Below the pieces are notes generated by a model. That model ran no database searches. It was given only the letters and a program-made list of their open reading frames with translations, and had not been told where the DNA came from. A stretch of DNA of 64,000 nt from Sphingomonas lacusdianchii (GTDB lineage Bacteria > Pseudomonadota > Alphaproteobacteria > Sphingomonadales > Sphingomonadaceae), in assembly GCF_022664395.1 (NCBI RefSeq), contig NZ_JAKRET010000011.1:98453-162452 (forward strand). Reading direction: 5' to 3'. Position numbers and translations under genes: made by a program. Each line of letters starts with the position of its first letter. Within the stretch, counting starts at the first letter, position 1. Shown here in pieces: positions 8,823 through 17,604 of this stretch.

Positions 8823-9228
8823 GTGGACATAAAGAAAGGCGCTTTGGTAGCCGTAGTTGCTGGAGCAAAACTAAATTTGTTCAAAAAATACAGGAGATGC
8901 TGGGTCGGTCAAGTTAACGGAGCAGGCCGCAGGCGATGTGTCGATGGGGAACAAGGGGGCAGGTGGCCGCCATTCCAGCAACTCGGCTAATCCTGCGGAC
9001 AGCCAACAGGAAGAGGATGCGTTCGCGGCCGGCGTCGCTGAGATGCTCAACCGCAAGTTGATGGGCGGCTCGGTCGACGAACTGGTGGTTCTCGCGGCGC
9101 CACGTACGCTTGGCGAGTAGCGCAAGCACTACCACAAGGCGTTGAGAGCCAAGCTTGCTTGCGAGATCGGCAAGGACCTTACCGGCCACTCGGTCGCCGA
9201 CATCGAAAAGGCGGTTAACGCCGGCTAG
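8823..9228 (+). pseudogene. Host-attachment-type protein (baeRF12-like), doubly broken
   Basis: The first frame from GTG 8823 gives KGALVAVVAGAKLNLF. It then runs into the six-A tract at 8883-8888, after which the family sequence continues in the next frame as TGDAGSVKLTEQAAGDVSM and DELVVLAAPRTLGE. A TAG at 9118-9120 interrupts it, and RKHYHKALRAKLACEIGKDLTGH follows in frame to 9228. The order matches the small 'host attachment' (baeRF-like) proteins common in sphingomonads and rhizobia. One extra A plus one nonsense codon would account for everything. The A-run indel may be an assembly error; the TAG is less easily explained that way. Confidence 0.7.
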
Positions 9229-9240
9229 TTGCTACTCGCG

Positions 9241-9262
9241 TGAGCCGTGGCAGTACGGCTCA
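9241..9262 (+). terminator. Hairpin after the host-attachment pseudogene
   Basis: TGAGCCGT, six-base loop, ACGGCTCA: a perfect 8-bp stem 12 bases after the end of the preceding coding frame. There is no run of T, so it may be a weak terminator or an RNA-stabilising hairpin. Confidence 0.4.
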
Positions 9263-9304
9263 GGCGTAATCCTCGGTTAATACTGAGCCGCATACAAAGC
9301 TCGG

Positions 9305-9490
9305 ATGAGACATCCTGACGCTCGGCGGGAAGCCCTAACCCTGGTCGAGGCACATGACGGTAGTGCCAAGAAGATGGTCGAAGGCAAGCTCGATCAGCGA
9401 CTTGCCCACGGTGATATTGATGATGCGCTGCGCCTCGATCAGGTGCGGCGGGAAATCGAGCGTGTGTACGAGGTGACCGGCGAGGGCTGA
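9305..9490 (+). CDS. Small charged hypothetical protein
   Basis: The predicted protein has 61 residues and is mostly helical and highly charged (LVEAHDGSAKKMVEGKLDQRLAHGD and a DQVRREIERVYEVTGEG C-terminus). Composition is unlike the Arg/Pro-rich translations typical of non-coding frames here. It resembles small housekeeping-type unknowns seen in sphingomonads, but I do not know a function. No strong ribosome-binding site is visible. Confidence 0.5.
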   Translation: MRHPDARREALTLVEAHDGSAKKMVEGKLDQRLAHGDIDDALRLDQVRREIERVYEVTGEG

Positions 9491-9518
9491 CTCCGCCCGG
9501 TGTCGGGAACAGCCTCTC

Positions 9519-9737
9519 CTAGTCGGGACGGCGGGACAGTTCCTCGCGGGCAGCCTCCAGTGCGATAACACGGGTGCGGGCGTGATGGATGTGATCTACG
9601 TCAGCCGCCTCGCGGTTGGAGGAGGACGTTTTGGCCGCTTCGCGCTCGGCAAGTTCGATCACCGCCTGCTGGTACTCGGCACGTGCCGTAATGAGCGCCG
9701 CATCAAGTGCGTTTGTCAGTTCGTCGGTCGAAGCCAT
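9519..9737 (-). CDS. Small coiled-coil protein
   Basis: This is a 72-residue protein starting MASTDELTNALDAAL, with long Ala/Glu/Arg-rich helices likely to form a coiled coil. The ATG at 9737 is chosen because AAGGA lies at the right distance upstream; the longer reading to 9779 lacks one. It is transcribed in the same direction as the receiver gene at 9832-10200 and may be downstream in the same unit. Function unknown. Confidence 0.55.
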   Translation of the reverse strand: MASTDELTNALDAALITARAEYQQAVIELAEREAAKTSSSNREAADVDHIHHARTRVIALEAAREELSRRPD

Positions 9738-9831
9738 TCTTTGATCCTTGTCGGCATGTCTCACCAAGAGCAAATGCACCTTGGGTTAGTATAAGTCGAC
9801 GATGCCATTGTCGCCGTTCCACTCAACTGAC

Positions 9832-10200
9832 CTACCCAGTCTCCGCCACCAACCGCTCGATCGCCTTAAGCAGCGCCCCTGGCACAAAGGGCTTGGACAG
9901 GAAAACACTGCGTGTCGGAAGATCAGTGTCCGCAAGCTTCTCGGCACCGGAAGCAACTACCAAAATGGTAGGTGGCCAACGATCCCTCACATAGTGGGCA
10001 AGCGCTTTTCCATCCATTGCACCCGGCATTTGGACGTCGGTGACGACGATCCGGACGAGGGGATTCGCTTCGAGGATAGCAAGTGCGGCTTCAGCGTGAT
10101 CCGCCTCATGGACTTCGAAGCCCTGTTCCCGCAGATACTCAACTATATGCATCCGCATCAGCGGGTCGTCTTCAACCACCAACACCGGTCGCTTCAACAT
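9832..10200 (-). CDS. Single-domain response regulator
   Basis: This is a 122-residue receiver with no output domain. The acidic pair is in VVEDDPLMR, the phosphoacceptor Asp in IVVTDVQMPGAMDG (about residue 55), a Ser in VVASGAEKL and the conserved Lys in FLSKPF. In Sphingomonas-type HWE systems such receivers relay phosphate or act by protein contact. Its start overlaps the stop region of the small proline-rich gene at 10194-10397 by seven bases, indicating co-translation. No cognate kinase is adjacent. Confidence 0.88.
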   Translation of the reverse strand: MLKRPVLVVEDDPLMRMHIVEYLREQGFEVHEADHAEAALAILEANPLVRIVVTDVQMPGAMDGKALAHYVRDRWPPTILVVASGAEKLADTDLPTRSVFLSKPFVPGALLKAIERLVAETG

Positions 10201-10397
10201 TGCCTTCGCCCAGCATTGATTGTGCTCATATTTGGGATGGGGCTGTAGCTCGACACGTCGCCGGGATCACCAGACTCGATAGGAGGCTCTGGATTGCCCG
10301 AGTCACGAAGTGACGCTGGTTGATCACCAGGCGCCGACGTCCCATCCGGTTCTCGAGTCGGATCCGGCGCATAGGAATTGAGTGGAAGCGTCGGCAT
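10194..10397 (-). CDS. Small Pro-rich protein coupled to a response regulator
   Basis: This is a 67-residue protein starting MPTLPLNSYAPDP. It is rich in Pro, Ser, Gly and Asp and probably disordered. The start at 10397 has a strong ribosome-binding site (CAGGAGA about 8 bases upstream). Its 3' end overlaps the start of the receiver gene at 10200, so it is the leading cistron of a two-gene unit. No homologue is recognised. A leader that sets translation of the regulator, or a small partner protein, are both possible. Confidence 0.6.
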   Translation of the reverse strand: MPTLPLNSYAPDPTREPDGTSAPGDQPASLRDSGNPEPPIESGDPGDVSSYSPIPNMSTINAGRRQC

Positions 10398-10786
10398 GGT
10401 CGTTCTCCTGGTGATACCAGCTTCAACCAAGAAGCCTTCAATCGATCCTGTTTAAAATCGAGGGCATTAGATAATCCGACTGTCGCCCTCCCATCGTGCG
10501 ACTTCTCCGAAATATGTTCTTGGCTACCTTTCCTGAAATTGCCCATTTGACCTGCAGAAGTGAGACGCTCAGACGAAGGCCAACTGCCAAAAAACGAACG
10601 CTTTTCCTGCTGAGACAATCGGACTCTTTGGCCGAATCGCGAACGCTGAAAGACCAGATCAGCAATCAGCACCAGTGTGCTTAGGGCTAACCAGCTTTCC
10701 TGTTCAGTCCATCGAGCGCAGGCCTACCGCGTATCATGCGTTCGACGTGAAGATTGCAGGTCCCTACACCTAAAACGGCGATGGCC
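10398..10786. other. Spacer without a recognisable gene
   Basis: This segment of nearly 400 bases, between the Pro-rich gene and the tRNA-like sequence, has open frames on both strands. None of them has a convincing start or known motif. Confidence 0.35.
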
Positions 10787-10814
10787 TAGCGGGGGTCCCG
10801 TGACTCGAACACGG
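10787..10814 (-). other. tRNA 3'-end-like sequence
   Basis: On the minus strand a five-pair T arm (CCGTG, loop TTCGAGT, CACGG) is followed by GACCCCCG, shaped like the T arm and acceptor strand of a tRNA. No matching D arm, anticodon arm or 5' acceptor strand could be found upstream, so this is not a tRNA gene. tRNA 3' ends are common attachment sites for integrating elements, which may explain a leftover. Chance resemblance is possible. Confidence 0.3.
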
Positions 10815-10951
10815 CTACCGACGGATAGTTGGCACGTCGCCGTCGCCAGCGACCGGCCAGTCGCTCGCCCCGCACCCGCAATGCGGGCAAGCCTCTTTGC
10901 CGCGTTTCGATTAGCGAAGTCGATACATATTCCCGCTCCGTTGATCTTTAA

Positions 10952-11865
10952 GAGCCCAACTCAAAATTCCAGTTTAGCAATACGGCGCGTCATTCGCCTT
11001 ATGGAAGCGATGACGAGCCATGCTTCTGACGATGAGATGGAAGCCTTCCAGTCCTTGGCGAGGCGTCGGCATCGGTTGAGCCATGCGAAGGTGCGCTCGA
11101 CGACCCATCGGCGGGGCAGGATGACGAAGGATTGGGTATCCGAGCGTTTGACGATCTCGATGGCAAGCCGGTCGATATGCGCGATCGCGGTTTCCAGTTT
11201 CGGCCCTGCATAGCCGCCATCGGCAAAGAGGCGGGCCAGTGAGGGATGTGCATCCCGGCAGCGCGCGATGAGGTCCGGCGCACCGTCACGGTCCTAAATA
11301 TCAGCGGAATGGACGAGGGCGTCGAGCAAATTGCCGGCCGTGTCGACCGCGATGTGGCGCTTGCGGCCTTTGATCTTCTTGCCGGCGTCATAGCCGCGCG
11401 GCCCGCCCGCCTCGGTGGTTTTCACAGACTGACTGTCGATGATGCCCGCGGTCGGTTCGGCAGCGCGGCCTTCCGCGACCCGCACCCTGGCCACCAGCAC
11501 CGCGTTGACCGCATCGAGCAGGCCGCTGTCGCGCATCCGGTAGAAATGATACTGCACCGTCGTGAACGGCGGAAAGTCCCGGGGCAGTTGCACCCATTGG
11601 CACCCCGTCGCCGCAAGATACTGGATCGCGTTCCATGAATCCCGTGCCCGGTGGGGCCGCGGGCGCCCCACCTTCGTCGTTCGTGCCAGCAGCGGTGCGA
11701 TGATCGCCCATTCCGCATCGGTGCAGTCGCTTGTGTAGCGCAGCCTTCTTCTGTCATGCTCGCAACGAGCGGTTTCGGTCCAGCCCATATGATCCCCCTG
11801 GTCTTCGCAACCCTCGGTCAATCACAACTGGGTAAAATCGCTCAACCTAATTTCCGGTCGGGCTC
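10952..11865 (-). mobile_element. IS5-family insertion sequence, probably inactive
   Basis: The element is about 914 bp. It ends in GAGCCC/GGGCTC inverted repeats (10952-10957 and 11860-11865) and is bordered by TTAA on both sides (10948-10951 and 11866-11869), which may be the target duplication. It contains one transposase gene on the minus strand, interrupted by a stop codon. Confidence 0.75.
10961..11821 (-). pseudogene. IS5-family transposase with in-frame TAG
   Basis: The reading frame from 11821 encodes an IS5-type DDE transposase: AEWAIIAPLLAR near the N-terminus, IIDSQSVKTTEAGG with the first catalytic Asp, and GRKRHIAVDTAGNL. A TAG at 11296-11294 follows HSADI; the same frame then continues DRDGAPDLIARC, FADGGYAGPKL (second Asp) and VVERTFAWLNR (Glu) to a stop at 10961. 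CAG to TAG would account for the interruption. IS5 elements use either one ORF or a frameshift, not stop readthrough, so the copy is likely dead. Confidence 0.8.
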
Positions 11866-11936
11866 TTAAATGTGGTGCTTGCCACCGGCGCTTTTATAAG
11901 GACCAGACTGTGCGGATATCCATCTTGGCCAAGGCT

Positions 11937-12305
11937 TCAGCCTTGAGACCGGATACGTTGATGCAGACCATCATGCCGTCTTTGACAAACCCCTTGCGGA
12001 CGGGGCGGGCCATACGTTTTTGAGATGTCGTGCTCCATCCGCGCCCGGTCCAGCTCACGACGCAACCGCGCAATCTCGGACGCCTGATCCGCCAGCGAGG
12101 CCATCCTCGATACTGGCGACTTCGCCGCCGGGATCGCCGGCGGAGCGCCGCTCTCCTGCAATTTGCGCTGCCAGCGACGCAGCATCGTCGGCATGATCCC
12201 CAACTCGGCGGCCACCTCGGTCTGCATCCGACCGCTCGTCTCCCATAGCGCCACCGCCTCACGCTTGAAGTCGTCCGTGAACCGGCGCTTCGTCGTACTC
12301 ACCAT
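11937..12305 (-). pseudogene. IS3-family orfA remnant
   Basis: The first 90 or so residues from ATG 12305 are a typical orfA: TTKRRFTDDFKREAVALW, a helix-turn-helix (QTEVAAELGIMPTMLRRW) and the leucine-zipper-like SEIARLRRELDRARMEHDI. A ribosome-binding site (GGGAGGTG) precedes it. After MEHDI the frame degenerates, and no orfB follows: about 40 bases further lies the edge of the IS5 element. The original element was therefore truncated. Confidence 0.75.
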
Positions 12306-12480
12306 CGTACACCTCCCGGCTCCGCAGAGCCTGTCATCGGTGTCCGTCAAACCGGGGAAAGATCAATCGGGAAAGTTCATGGCAGTTAGCGCCCAAAGGC
12401 GGCCGCATCGAAGCGACATGTAGACGTTTGTTAAGCTGGTTGCGGCATGGAGGATTCCGCCCTTCTGGAGTCGTTGATAC

Positions 12481-14343
12481 GTGAACAATCTTCGGATCAG
12501 CAAGAAGCTGATCGTCTGCTTCGCCATCCTCTTCATCGCGCTCTTCGGTGTCGGTGGACTCGGCCTGTACAACCAAAGCCGACTGAGCGCCTCGGCTCAG
12601 GAAATCGGTGGCAGCCGGAAGGACAAACTTGAGGCGGCCGCGGAAATTAACACGGCAATGTCCGATTACCGTGTCGGTGAAGCAGCCCACATCCTTGCTG
12701 ACGACCCTGCCGCGCTCGAACGCGCGGAAAGCGACATCAAGAAACAGCAGCAGATCATCTCAGATCGTTCAGCGTTCCTGGACAAGACAATTAACAAGCC
12801 GGAGGCGCGCGCGAAGTTTGCTGAGTTCAAGGAGCGTTTCGCGTCCTATCAACAGGCTTCCGAGAGCATGTTGGCGCTCTCGCGTTTGAACCAGGATGAC
12901 GCATCGCTGGCGCGCTTTAGGGCGAACCGCAGCTCGTTCGAGAGCACGAACGGCGCAGCCGCAGAGCTTCAGGCAACCCAGTCCAGATTGATGACCGAAC
13001 AGGCTCAAGATGCACAGGGCGTGTTCAAGAATGCTCGTATTGTGACAATCGCGGCCATCGCAGCGGCGATGGCTGCCATCCTCGCCATGCTCGTGACGCT
13101 CGTACGTGGGATCGCCTCGCCGATTGGCGCGGTGACCCGCGCACTCGGACAGCTCGGCGACGGCAACCTCAACGCGGAGGTTCCAGTCCAGGAGCGCACA
13201 GACGAGATCGGTGAACTTGCCACCGCGATGAAGAAGCTGCGCGATCAGCTGCATGCGGCGGAAGAAGCGAAGGAGCAACAGGCTGCGGTTATCGTCGACA
13301 GCATCGGCTCCGGCCTCGCTGCGCTGGCACGCGGCGACCTGACCGCCAAGGTGGAGGCCGAGCTGGCCGGCTCCTTTGCCAAGCTGAAGCACGACTTCAA
13401 CGACGCCATCAATTCGCTCGCTTCGACGCTTCAGGCCGTCTCGACCAGCGCGCAGGGAATTATGAGTGGGTCGAGCGATATCCGTCAGGCATCGGACGAT
13501 CTGTCGCAGCGTACGGAGCAGCAGGCCGCATCGCTGGAGGAAACCGCCGCTGCTATGCACGAGATCACCACGACCGTGCGCGAGACCGCAACGGGTGCAG
13601 CGCGTGCGAACGGTGTCGTTATGGAGGCTCGCGCCGATGCCGAGCAATCCGGTGAGGTAGTTGGCCGCGCGGTCGAGGCGATGCACGGGATCGAACGGTC
13701 GTCGGCCGAGATCAGCGAGATCATCGCAGTCATTGACGGCATTGCGTTCCAGACCAACCTGCTGGCGCTGAACGCGGGCGTGGAAGCGGCGCGGGCAGGG
13801 GATGCGGGCAAGGGCTTCGCCGTCGTTGCAAGCGAGGTTCGTGCTCTTGCGCAGCGCTCCGCCGACGCCGCCAAGGACGTCAAGACCCGTATCAACACGT
13901 CGTCCGAGCAGGTGGCCTTGGGGGTCGAGCTGGTTGGTGAGGCGGGCAAGGCGCTTACACGTATCAACGGACGTATCAACGAGATCAGCGGCCTGGTCGC
14001 TGATATCGCCAACTCGGCGGAGCAGCAGGCCACTGGCCTCATGCAGGTGAACACTGCGGTCGGCGAAATGGATGGCGTCACACAGCAGAACGCAGCCATG
14101 GTCGAGGAAGCCACTGCCGCAGCGCGCTCCCTTGCCGACGAGGCGCAGGTGATGGCAACCGAGGTGGGAAGGTTCAAGTTCGCAGATCAGACAGGCATCA
14201 CCTCCGTGCCGGCCAACATGAGCCGATCGCCGGTGCATCAACTGCAGGCAAAGGCGGCCGCGGCGGGTAGGCGCATCGCGCGCACGCATCGCAGCGGTAG
14301 CGCTGCGGTAGCGGTTGCCTCAGACGACTGGTCCGCGTTCTGA
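12481..14343 (+). CDS. Methyl-accepting chemotaxis protein
   Basis: This is a 620-residue chemoreceptor. An N-terminal membrane helix (residues 9-29) is followed by a periplasmic helical bundle (about 35-185) of the 4HB type, a second membrane helix (about 190-213), and a HAMP region with a second HAMP-like segment (to about 320). The cytoplasmic signalling hairpin has the tip motif IDGIAFQTNLLALNAGVEAAR. The C-terminus DDWSAF fits the xWxxF tether for CheR/CheB. The start is GTG at 12481 with GGAG upstream. The gene is directly followed by cheW. Ligand unknown. Confidence 0.95.
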   Translation: MNNLRISKKLIVCFAILFIALFGVGGLGLYNQSRLSASAQEIGGSRKDKLEAAAEINTAMSDYRVGEAAHILADDPAALERAESDIKKQQQIISDRSAFLDKTINKPEARAKFAEFKERFASYQQASESMLALSRLNQDDASLARFRANRSSFESTNGAAAELQATQSRLMTEQAQDAQGVFKNARIVTIAAIAAAMAAILAMLVTLVRGIASPIGAVTRALGQLGDGNLNAEVPVQERTDEIGELATAMKKLRDQLHAAEEAKEQQAAVIVDSIGSGLAALARGDLTAKVEAELAGSFAKLKHDFNDAINSLASTLQAVSTSAQGIMSGSSDIRQASDDLSQRTEQQAASLEETAAAMHEITTTVRETATGAARANGVVMEARADAEQSGEVVGRAVEAMHGIERSSAEISEIIAVIDGIAFQTNLLALNAGVEAARAGDAGKGFAVVASEVRALAQRSADAAKDVKTRINTSSEQVALGVELVGEAGKALTRINGRINEISGLVADIANSAEQQATGLMQVNTAVGEMDGVTQQNAAMVEEATAAARSLADEAQVMATEVGRFKFADQTGITSVPANMSRSPVHQLQAKAAAAGRRIARTHRSGSAAVAVASDDWSAF

Positions 14344-14360
14344 TGGAAGGCGAGGGCAAG

Positions 14361-14801
14361 ATGAGCCATCAGCAGCTGATCACCTTCCAGATCGGCGAGC
14401 AGCTGCTGGGTGTCGACATTATGGCAGTGCGCGAGATCCGCGCTTGGGCACCGGCGACACCGCTGCCGAATGCGGCTGCCTGCATGAAGGGCGTTGTTAA
14501 CCTTCGCGGTGTGGTGCTGCCCGTCTTGGATCTGCGCGAGCGCATGGGCTGGGGCGTCACCAATGCTAGCGGGCGGCATGTCATCATCGTGGTGCAGACC
14601 GGGGCGCAGCTGATCGGCCTGATCGTCGATACGGTGAACGACATTGTCAGCCTTCCCATCGCCGACGTTCAACCCGTCCCAGAGAACAGTCGACATGAAG
14701 ACGGCTTCCTGTCTGGCCTGGCTCACCAAGGTGATCGGATGGTCCTCATCCTTTCGCTTGACGCTCTCGACGTCCCGATATGCTCCAGCGAGGCTGCATA
14801 G
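14361..14801 (+). CDS. cheW: CheW adaptor protein
   Basis: This is a CheW of about 146 residues, linking chemoreceptors to the CheA kinase. It contains QLITFQIGEQLLGVDIMAVREI at the N-terminus, the MKGVVNLRGVVLPVLDLRERMG segment and GLIVDTVNDIVSL. Two starts are possible: ATG 14343, which overlaps the MCP stop, or ATG 14361, which has GAGG just upstream; I prefer the latter. No cheA, cheY, cheR or cheB is in the window, so the protein must plug into a pathway encoded elsewhere. Confidence 0.93.
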   Translation: MSHQQLITFQIGEQLLGVDIMAVREIRAWAPATPLPNAAACMKGVVNLRGVVLPVLDLRERMGWGVTNASGRHVIIVVQTGAQLIGLIVDTVNDIVSLPIADVQPVPENSRHEDGFLSGLAHQGDRMVLILSLDALDVPICSSEAA

Positions 14802-15271
14802 AAACGACGTCGATCACGTCCGAGATGGAACATCCTCGCAACGCCAAAGGGTAGGCGAAACTCGGCTTCGCTACGGCGGAGGCATGTTGATTAGTTTGGA
14901 CGCAACAGGAACACGGGACAAGCTCAACCTCTGCTGTACCATATGCCATTAAAATTCAGACCAATCTTCGCCGACGATCGCTAAAACGGTTCCGCGCCTT
15001 CCGTTTACCGGACGGAGCGGAGTTCGCGACCGATTTGTGCAGCTTGTTCCCACAGATTGTGGACGGCAAGTGCGGATCGGTTTGGCGAGTGCTGCCCAGC
15101 TTGGTTTCCATTGCGGAAGCGTTAGTCCTCGGCAAGGCTACGGGCAGCGGCGGCGGCCTTTTGACCATAACAGGGTTCTGCTGCGCAAATGTATGGCGTC
15201 AGCCGCTCTAATCGTAATGCGACGCGGCGTTGGTCGATATCTATTTCGCTACCCAGTTGAGCTGAGGAACG
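14802..15271. other. Spacer of about 470 bases, no gene seen
   Basis: No gene is recognisable between cheW and the recombinase remnant. The last 40 or so bases resemble the leader of the intact recombinase at 38714 (…TTGAGCT-AGGAA-ATGAGC), so the duplication includes upstream sequence. The palindrome GGTATACC of the intact copy is degraded here to GCTACCC. Confidence 0.45.
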
Positions 15272-15920
15272 ATGAGCAAGCAGCAAAGCGACATGATCCG
15301 GGCGGCGCGAGTGTACCTCCGCGTCAGCACCGACGAACAGGATCTGGCCCGGCAGGAGGCAATCGTCGCCGGCACGCTGGCGGCGGGCTTCTATGTCGCG
15401 GTGGTGTACCGCGAGAAGGCGTCGGAACGCGCGACCCGATCGGCCCGAGCTCTTGCGCATGGTCGACGACCTGCAACCCAGCGAAGTCGTGATCGCGAAG
15501 AAGATCGATCGGATCAGCCGCTTACCGCTTTCCGAAGCCGAATTGCTGGTTGCAACGATCCGGGGGAAGGGTGTGCGGTTGGCGGTCCCTGGTATCGTCG
15601 ACTTGTCCGACCTCGTCGCCGACAGTTCGGGTGTCTCCACGCATCGTACTGGAAGCGGTTCAGGCATGCTGCTCCGCGTCGCGCTGCAAACCGCGCGCGA
15701 CGATTACGAGACGCATCGCGATCGCCGGGGGATCGAGATTGCCAAGCGGGCGGGGCGCTATACCGGGCGCAAACCGGATCTGGCGCACCACCGCCGTATC
15801 GTCGCACTACGTGAAGCCGGCATGAGTATCGCCCGCACGGCGGAACTGGCGGGGTGCAGCATCGCGCAGGTCACGCGTAACCGCACTACATCGCAGCAAA
15901 CCTTCTATGAGATGGTGTGA
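15272..15920 (+). pseudogene. Decayed copy of the serine recombinase at 38714
   Basis: The N-terminal 47 residues (catalytic Ser in YLRVSTDEQDLARQ) read from ATG 15272. A one-base insertion near 15424 shifts the frame, and the rest (RPELLRMVDDLQPSEVVIAKKIDRISRLPL onward) reads in the next frame to 15920. Around 15635-15665 a second insertion/deletion pair garbles the segment that reads SRIVLEAVKDML in the intact paralogue, and a few residues are lost further on. The product cannot be functional. The intact relative is at 38714-39400. Confidence 0.85.
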
Positions 15921-16185
15921 ACAGATTGATATAGAGGTGGAATAACCATAACGATGTTACGCCACTACAGGCAACTTACATGGCATGGCATTTGCAGAAT
16001 GATAAACAATTATCGTTATCAAGAGTGGTTATTGTATTTTAAGAAAGTTATTGTCAGTAGGACATGTTCCTATAGCAAGTCAATCAGTTACAAATCCGAT
16101 CACAGATAGCTAAAAATGCAGCTACGATATCGCTAGCTCTTTGGATCCTTACTCTTACTAGGCCGTTCGACGCACCGGTAGGAGT
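15921..16185 (+). promoter_or_regulatory. AT-rich promoter region of the second chemoreceptor
   Basis: This segment of about 265 bases is markedly AT-rich for this replicon and contains short inverted repeats such as GATAA...TTATC. It ends in the ribosome-binding site of the chemoreceptor gene. No coding potential is seen. I cannot assign a sigma-factor class. Confidence 0.4.
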
Positions 16186-16191
16186 ATGAAG

Positions 16192-17604
16192 ATGATTGCC
16201 TGGTTTAGGAACAACGCGCCAATACGTATAAAATTTCGTGTGGTTATCGCATTCCAGGTCTTGGTGGCAGCACTGAGCCTCGGGCTGATCTATCTCGCGT
16301 CAAGCGTGCCGTCCGCTGAGGTGTGGACTATTATGCTGGGCGGAACGGCCTTGGCTTCATTGCCAGTGCTGCTGACCTGGTACAGCGGCAAGCTCATCAG
16401 CGATCCTTACGTTAGCACTGTGGTGCGGATGGAGGGGCTGGCATCAGGCGATCTCGATGGTGAGATCATGTTCTTTGATCATCGCGACTGCGTCGGACGA
16501 ATGAGCCGGGCGATGCGAATTTTCCGCAACAATGCCGAGACAATCAGACGTTCGAATGCTGACTCGCAAATGATGGTCGAAGCGTTAGGTGCCGCATTGG
16601 GTCGAATGGCCGGAGGTGACTTAACGTTACAGATTAAGTCGCCGTTTGCCGAGCAGTTCGAGCCGATCAGGCGCGACTTTAACGCAGCGATGGAAGCTAT
16701 GGCATCCACGCTAAGCAGGGTGTCGGTTGTCGCAGACGGTATCAACAGCGGAAGCAGTGATATTCGCGCGGCATCGGACGACTTGTCACGTCGTACGGAG
16801 CAGCAGGCCGCGGCGCTCGAGGAAACTGCCGCAGCGATGGATGAGATCACGACAACGGTGCGTCAAACCGCAAGCGGCGCAACGAAAGCCAACGAACTTG
16901 TGCTACAAGCGCAAGCCGAGGCACGGTCCTCTGACGCACTCGTTGACCAGGCGGTGACCGTTATGAAGGGCATCGAACGAACATCCACCGAAATCTCAGA
17001 GATTATCGGGGTTATTGACGGCATTGCTTTTCAGACCAATCTGCTAGCGCTCAACGCCGGTGTTGAGGCAGCCCGAGCCGGTGATGCTGGAAAGGGGTTC
17101 GCCGTAGTTGCATCAGAGGTCCGTGCGCTTGCGCAGCGCTCTGCGGAGGCTGCCAAAGACGTCAAAGCACGTATCGCCGCATCTAGCGTCCATGTGGAAG
17201 CTGGTGTCAAACTGGTGGGGGCGACTGGATCCGCGCTTCGTGGTATCGTTGGACGGGTTGACGAGATCAGTGCAATCGTCTCCAGCATCGCCTCATCAGC
17301 TAAAGAACAGGCGATTGGGCTGCAGCAGGTAAATACCGCCATTTCCGAAATGGACTGTGTAACCCAGCAGAACGCGGCGATGGTCGAGCAGGCGACGGCG
17401 GCAACGCGCAGCCTGGCATCGGAAGCAGAAAATTTGGCCGTGGAAGTGGCTCGGTTCACGCTCATTGAGCAGAGTGCCAGCGTATCTGTGCTGCATCACC
17501 ACCCACGTTCCGAACGCCAGCCAAAGCCTCGGAAGATTGCACGGCCTACGCCCACAGTGACTGCACTACGCCAAACCACACAGGAAGAATGGTCTCGGTT
17601 CTGA
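16192..17604 (+). CDS. Methyl-accepting chemotaxis protein, short sensor region
   Basis: This is a chemoreceptor of about 470 residues. Two membrane helices (about residues 16-36 and 46-64) are separated by only a few residues, so there is no real periplasmic domain. HAMP-like segments follow, then the signalling hairpin with IDGIAFQTNLLALNAGVEAAR at its tip. The C-terminus EEWSRF again fits an xWxxF CheR/CheB tether. It probably senses something inside the cell or in the membrane. ATG 16192 is preferred over 16186 because GGAG is 7 bases before it. The stop overlaps the start of the next gene (TGATG). Confidence 0.93.
   Translation: MIAWFRNNAPIRIKFRVVIAFQVLVAALSLGLIYLASSVPSAEVWTIMLGGTALASLPVLLTWYSGKLISDPYVSTVVRMEGLASGDLDGEIMFFDHRDCVGRMSRAMRIFRNNAETIRRSNADSQMMVEALGAALGRMAGGDLTLQIKSPFAEQFEPIRRDFNAAMEAMASTLSRVSVVADGINSGSSDIRAASDDLSRRTEQQAAALEETAAAMDEITTTVRQTASGATKANELVLQAQAEARSSDALVDQAVTVMKGIERTSTEISEIIGVIDGIAFQTNLLALNAGVEAARAGDAGKGFAVVASEVRALAQRSAEAAKDVKARIAASSVHVEAGVKLVGATGSALRGIVGRVDEISAIVSSIASSAKEQAIGLQQVNTAISEMDCVTQQNAAMVEQATAATRSLASEAENLAVEVARFTLIEQSASVSVLHHHPRSERQPKPRKIARPTPTVTALRQTTQEEWSRF

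Noticed and set aside
10790..10900. Complete tRNA gene on the minus strand
   Set aside because: Only the T arm and acceptor-like strand could be paired; no D or anticodon arm found.
12769..14289. 506-codon open frame on the minus strand
   Set aside because: It is antisense to a clear chemoreceptor gene; high-GC codon use opens the opposite strand. No motifs or start signals.
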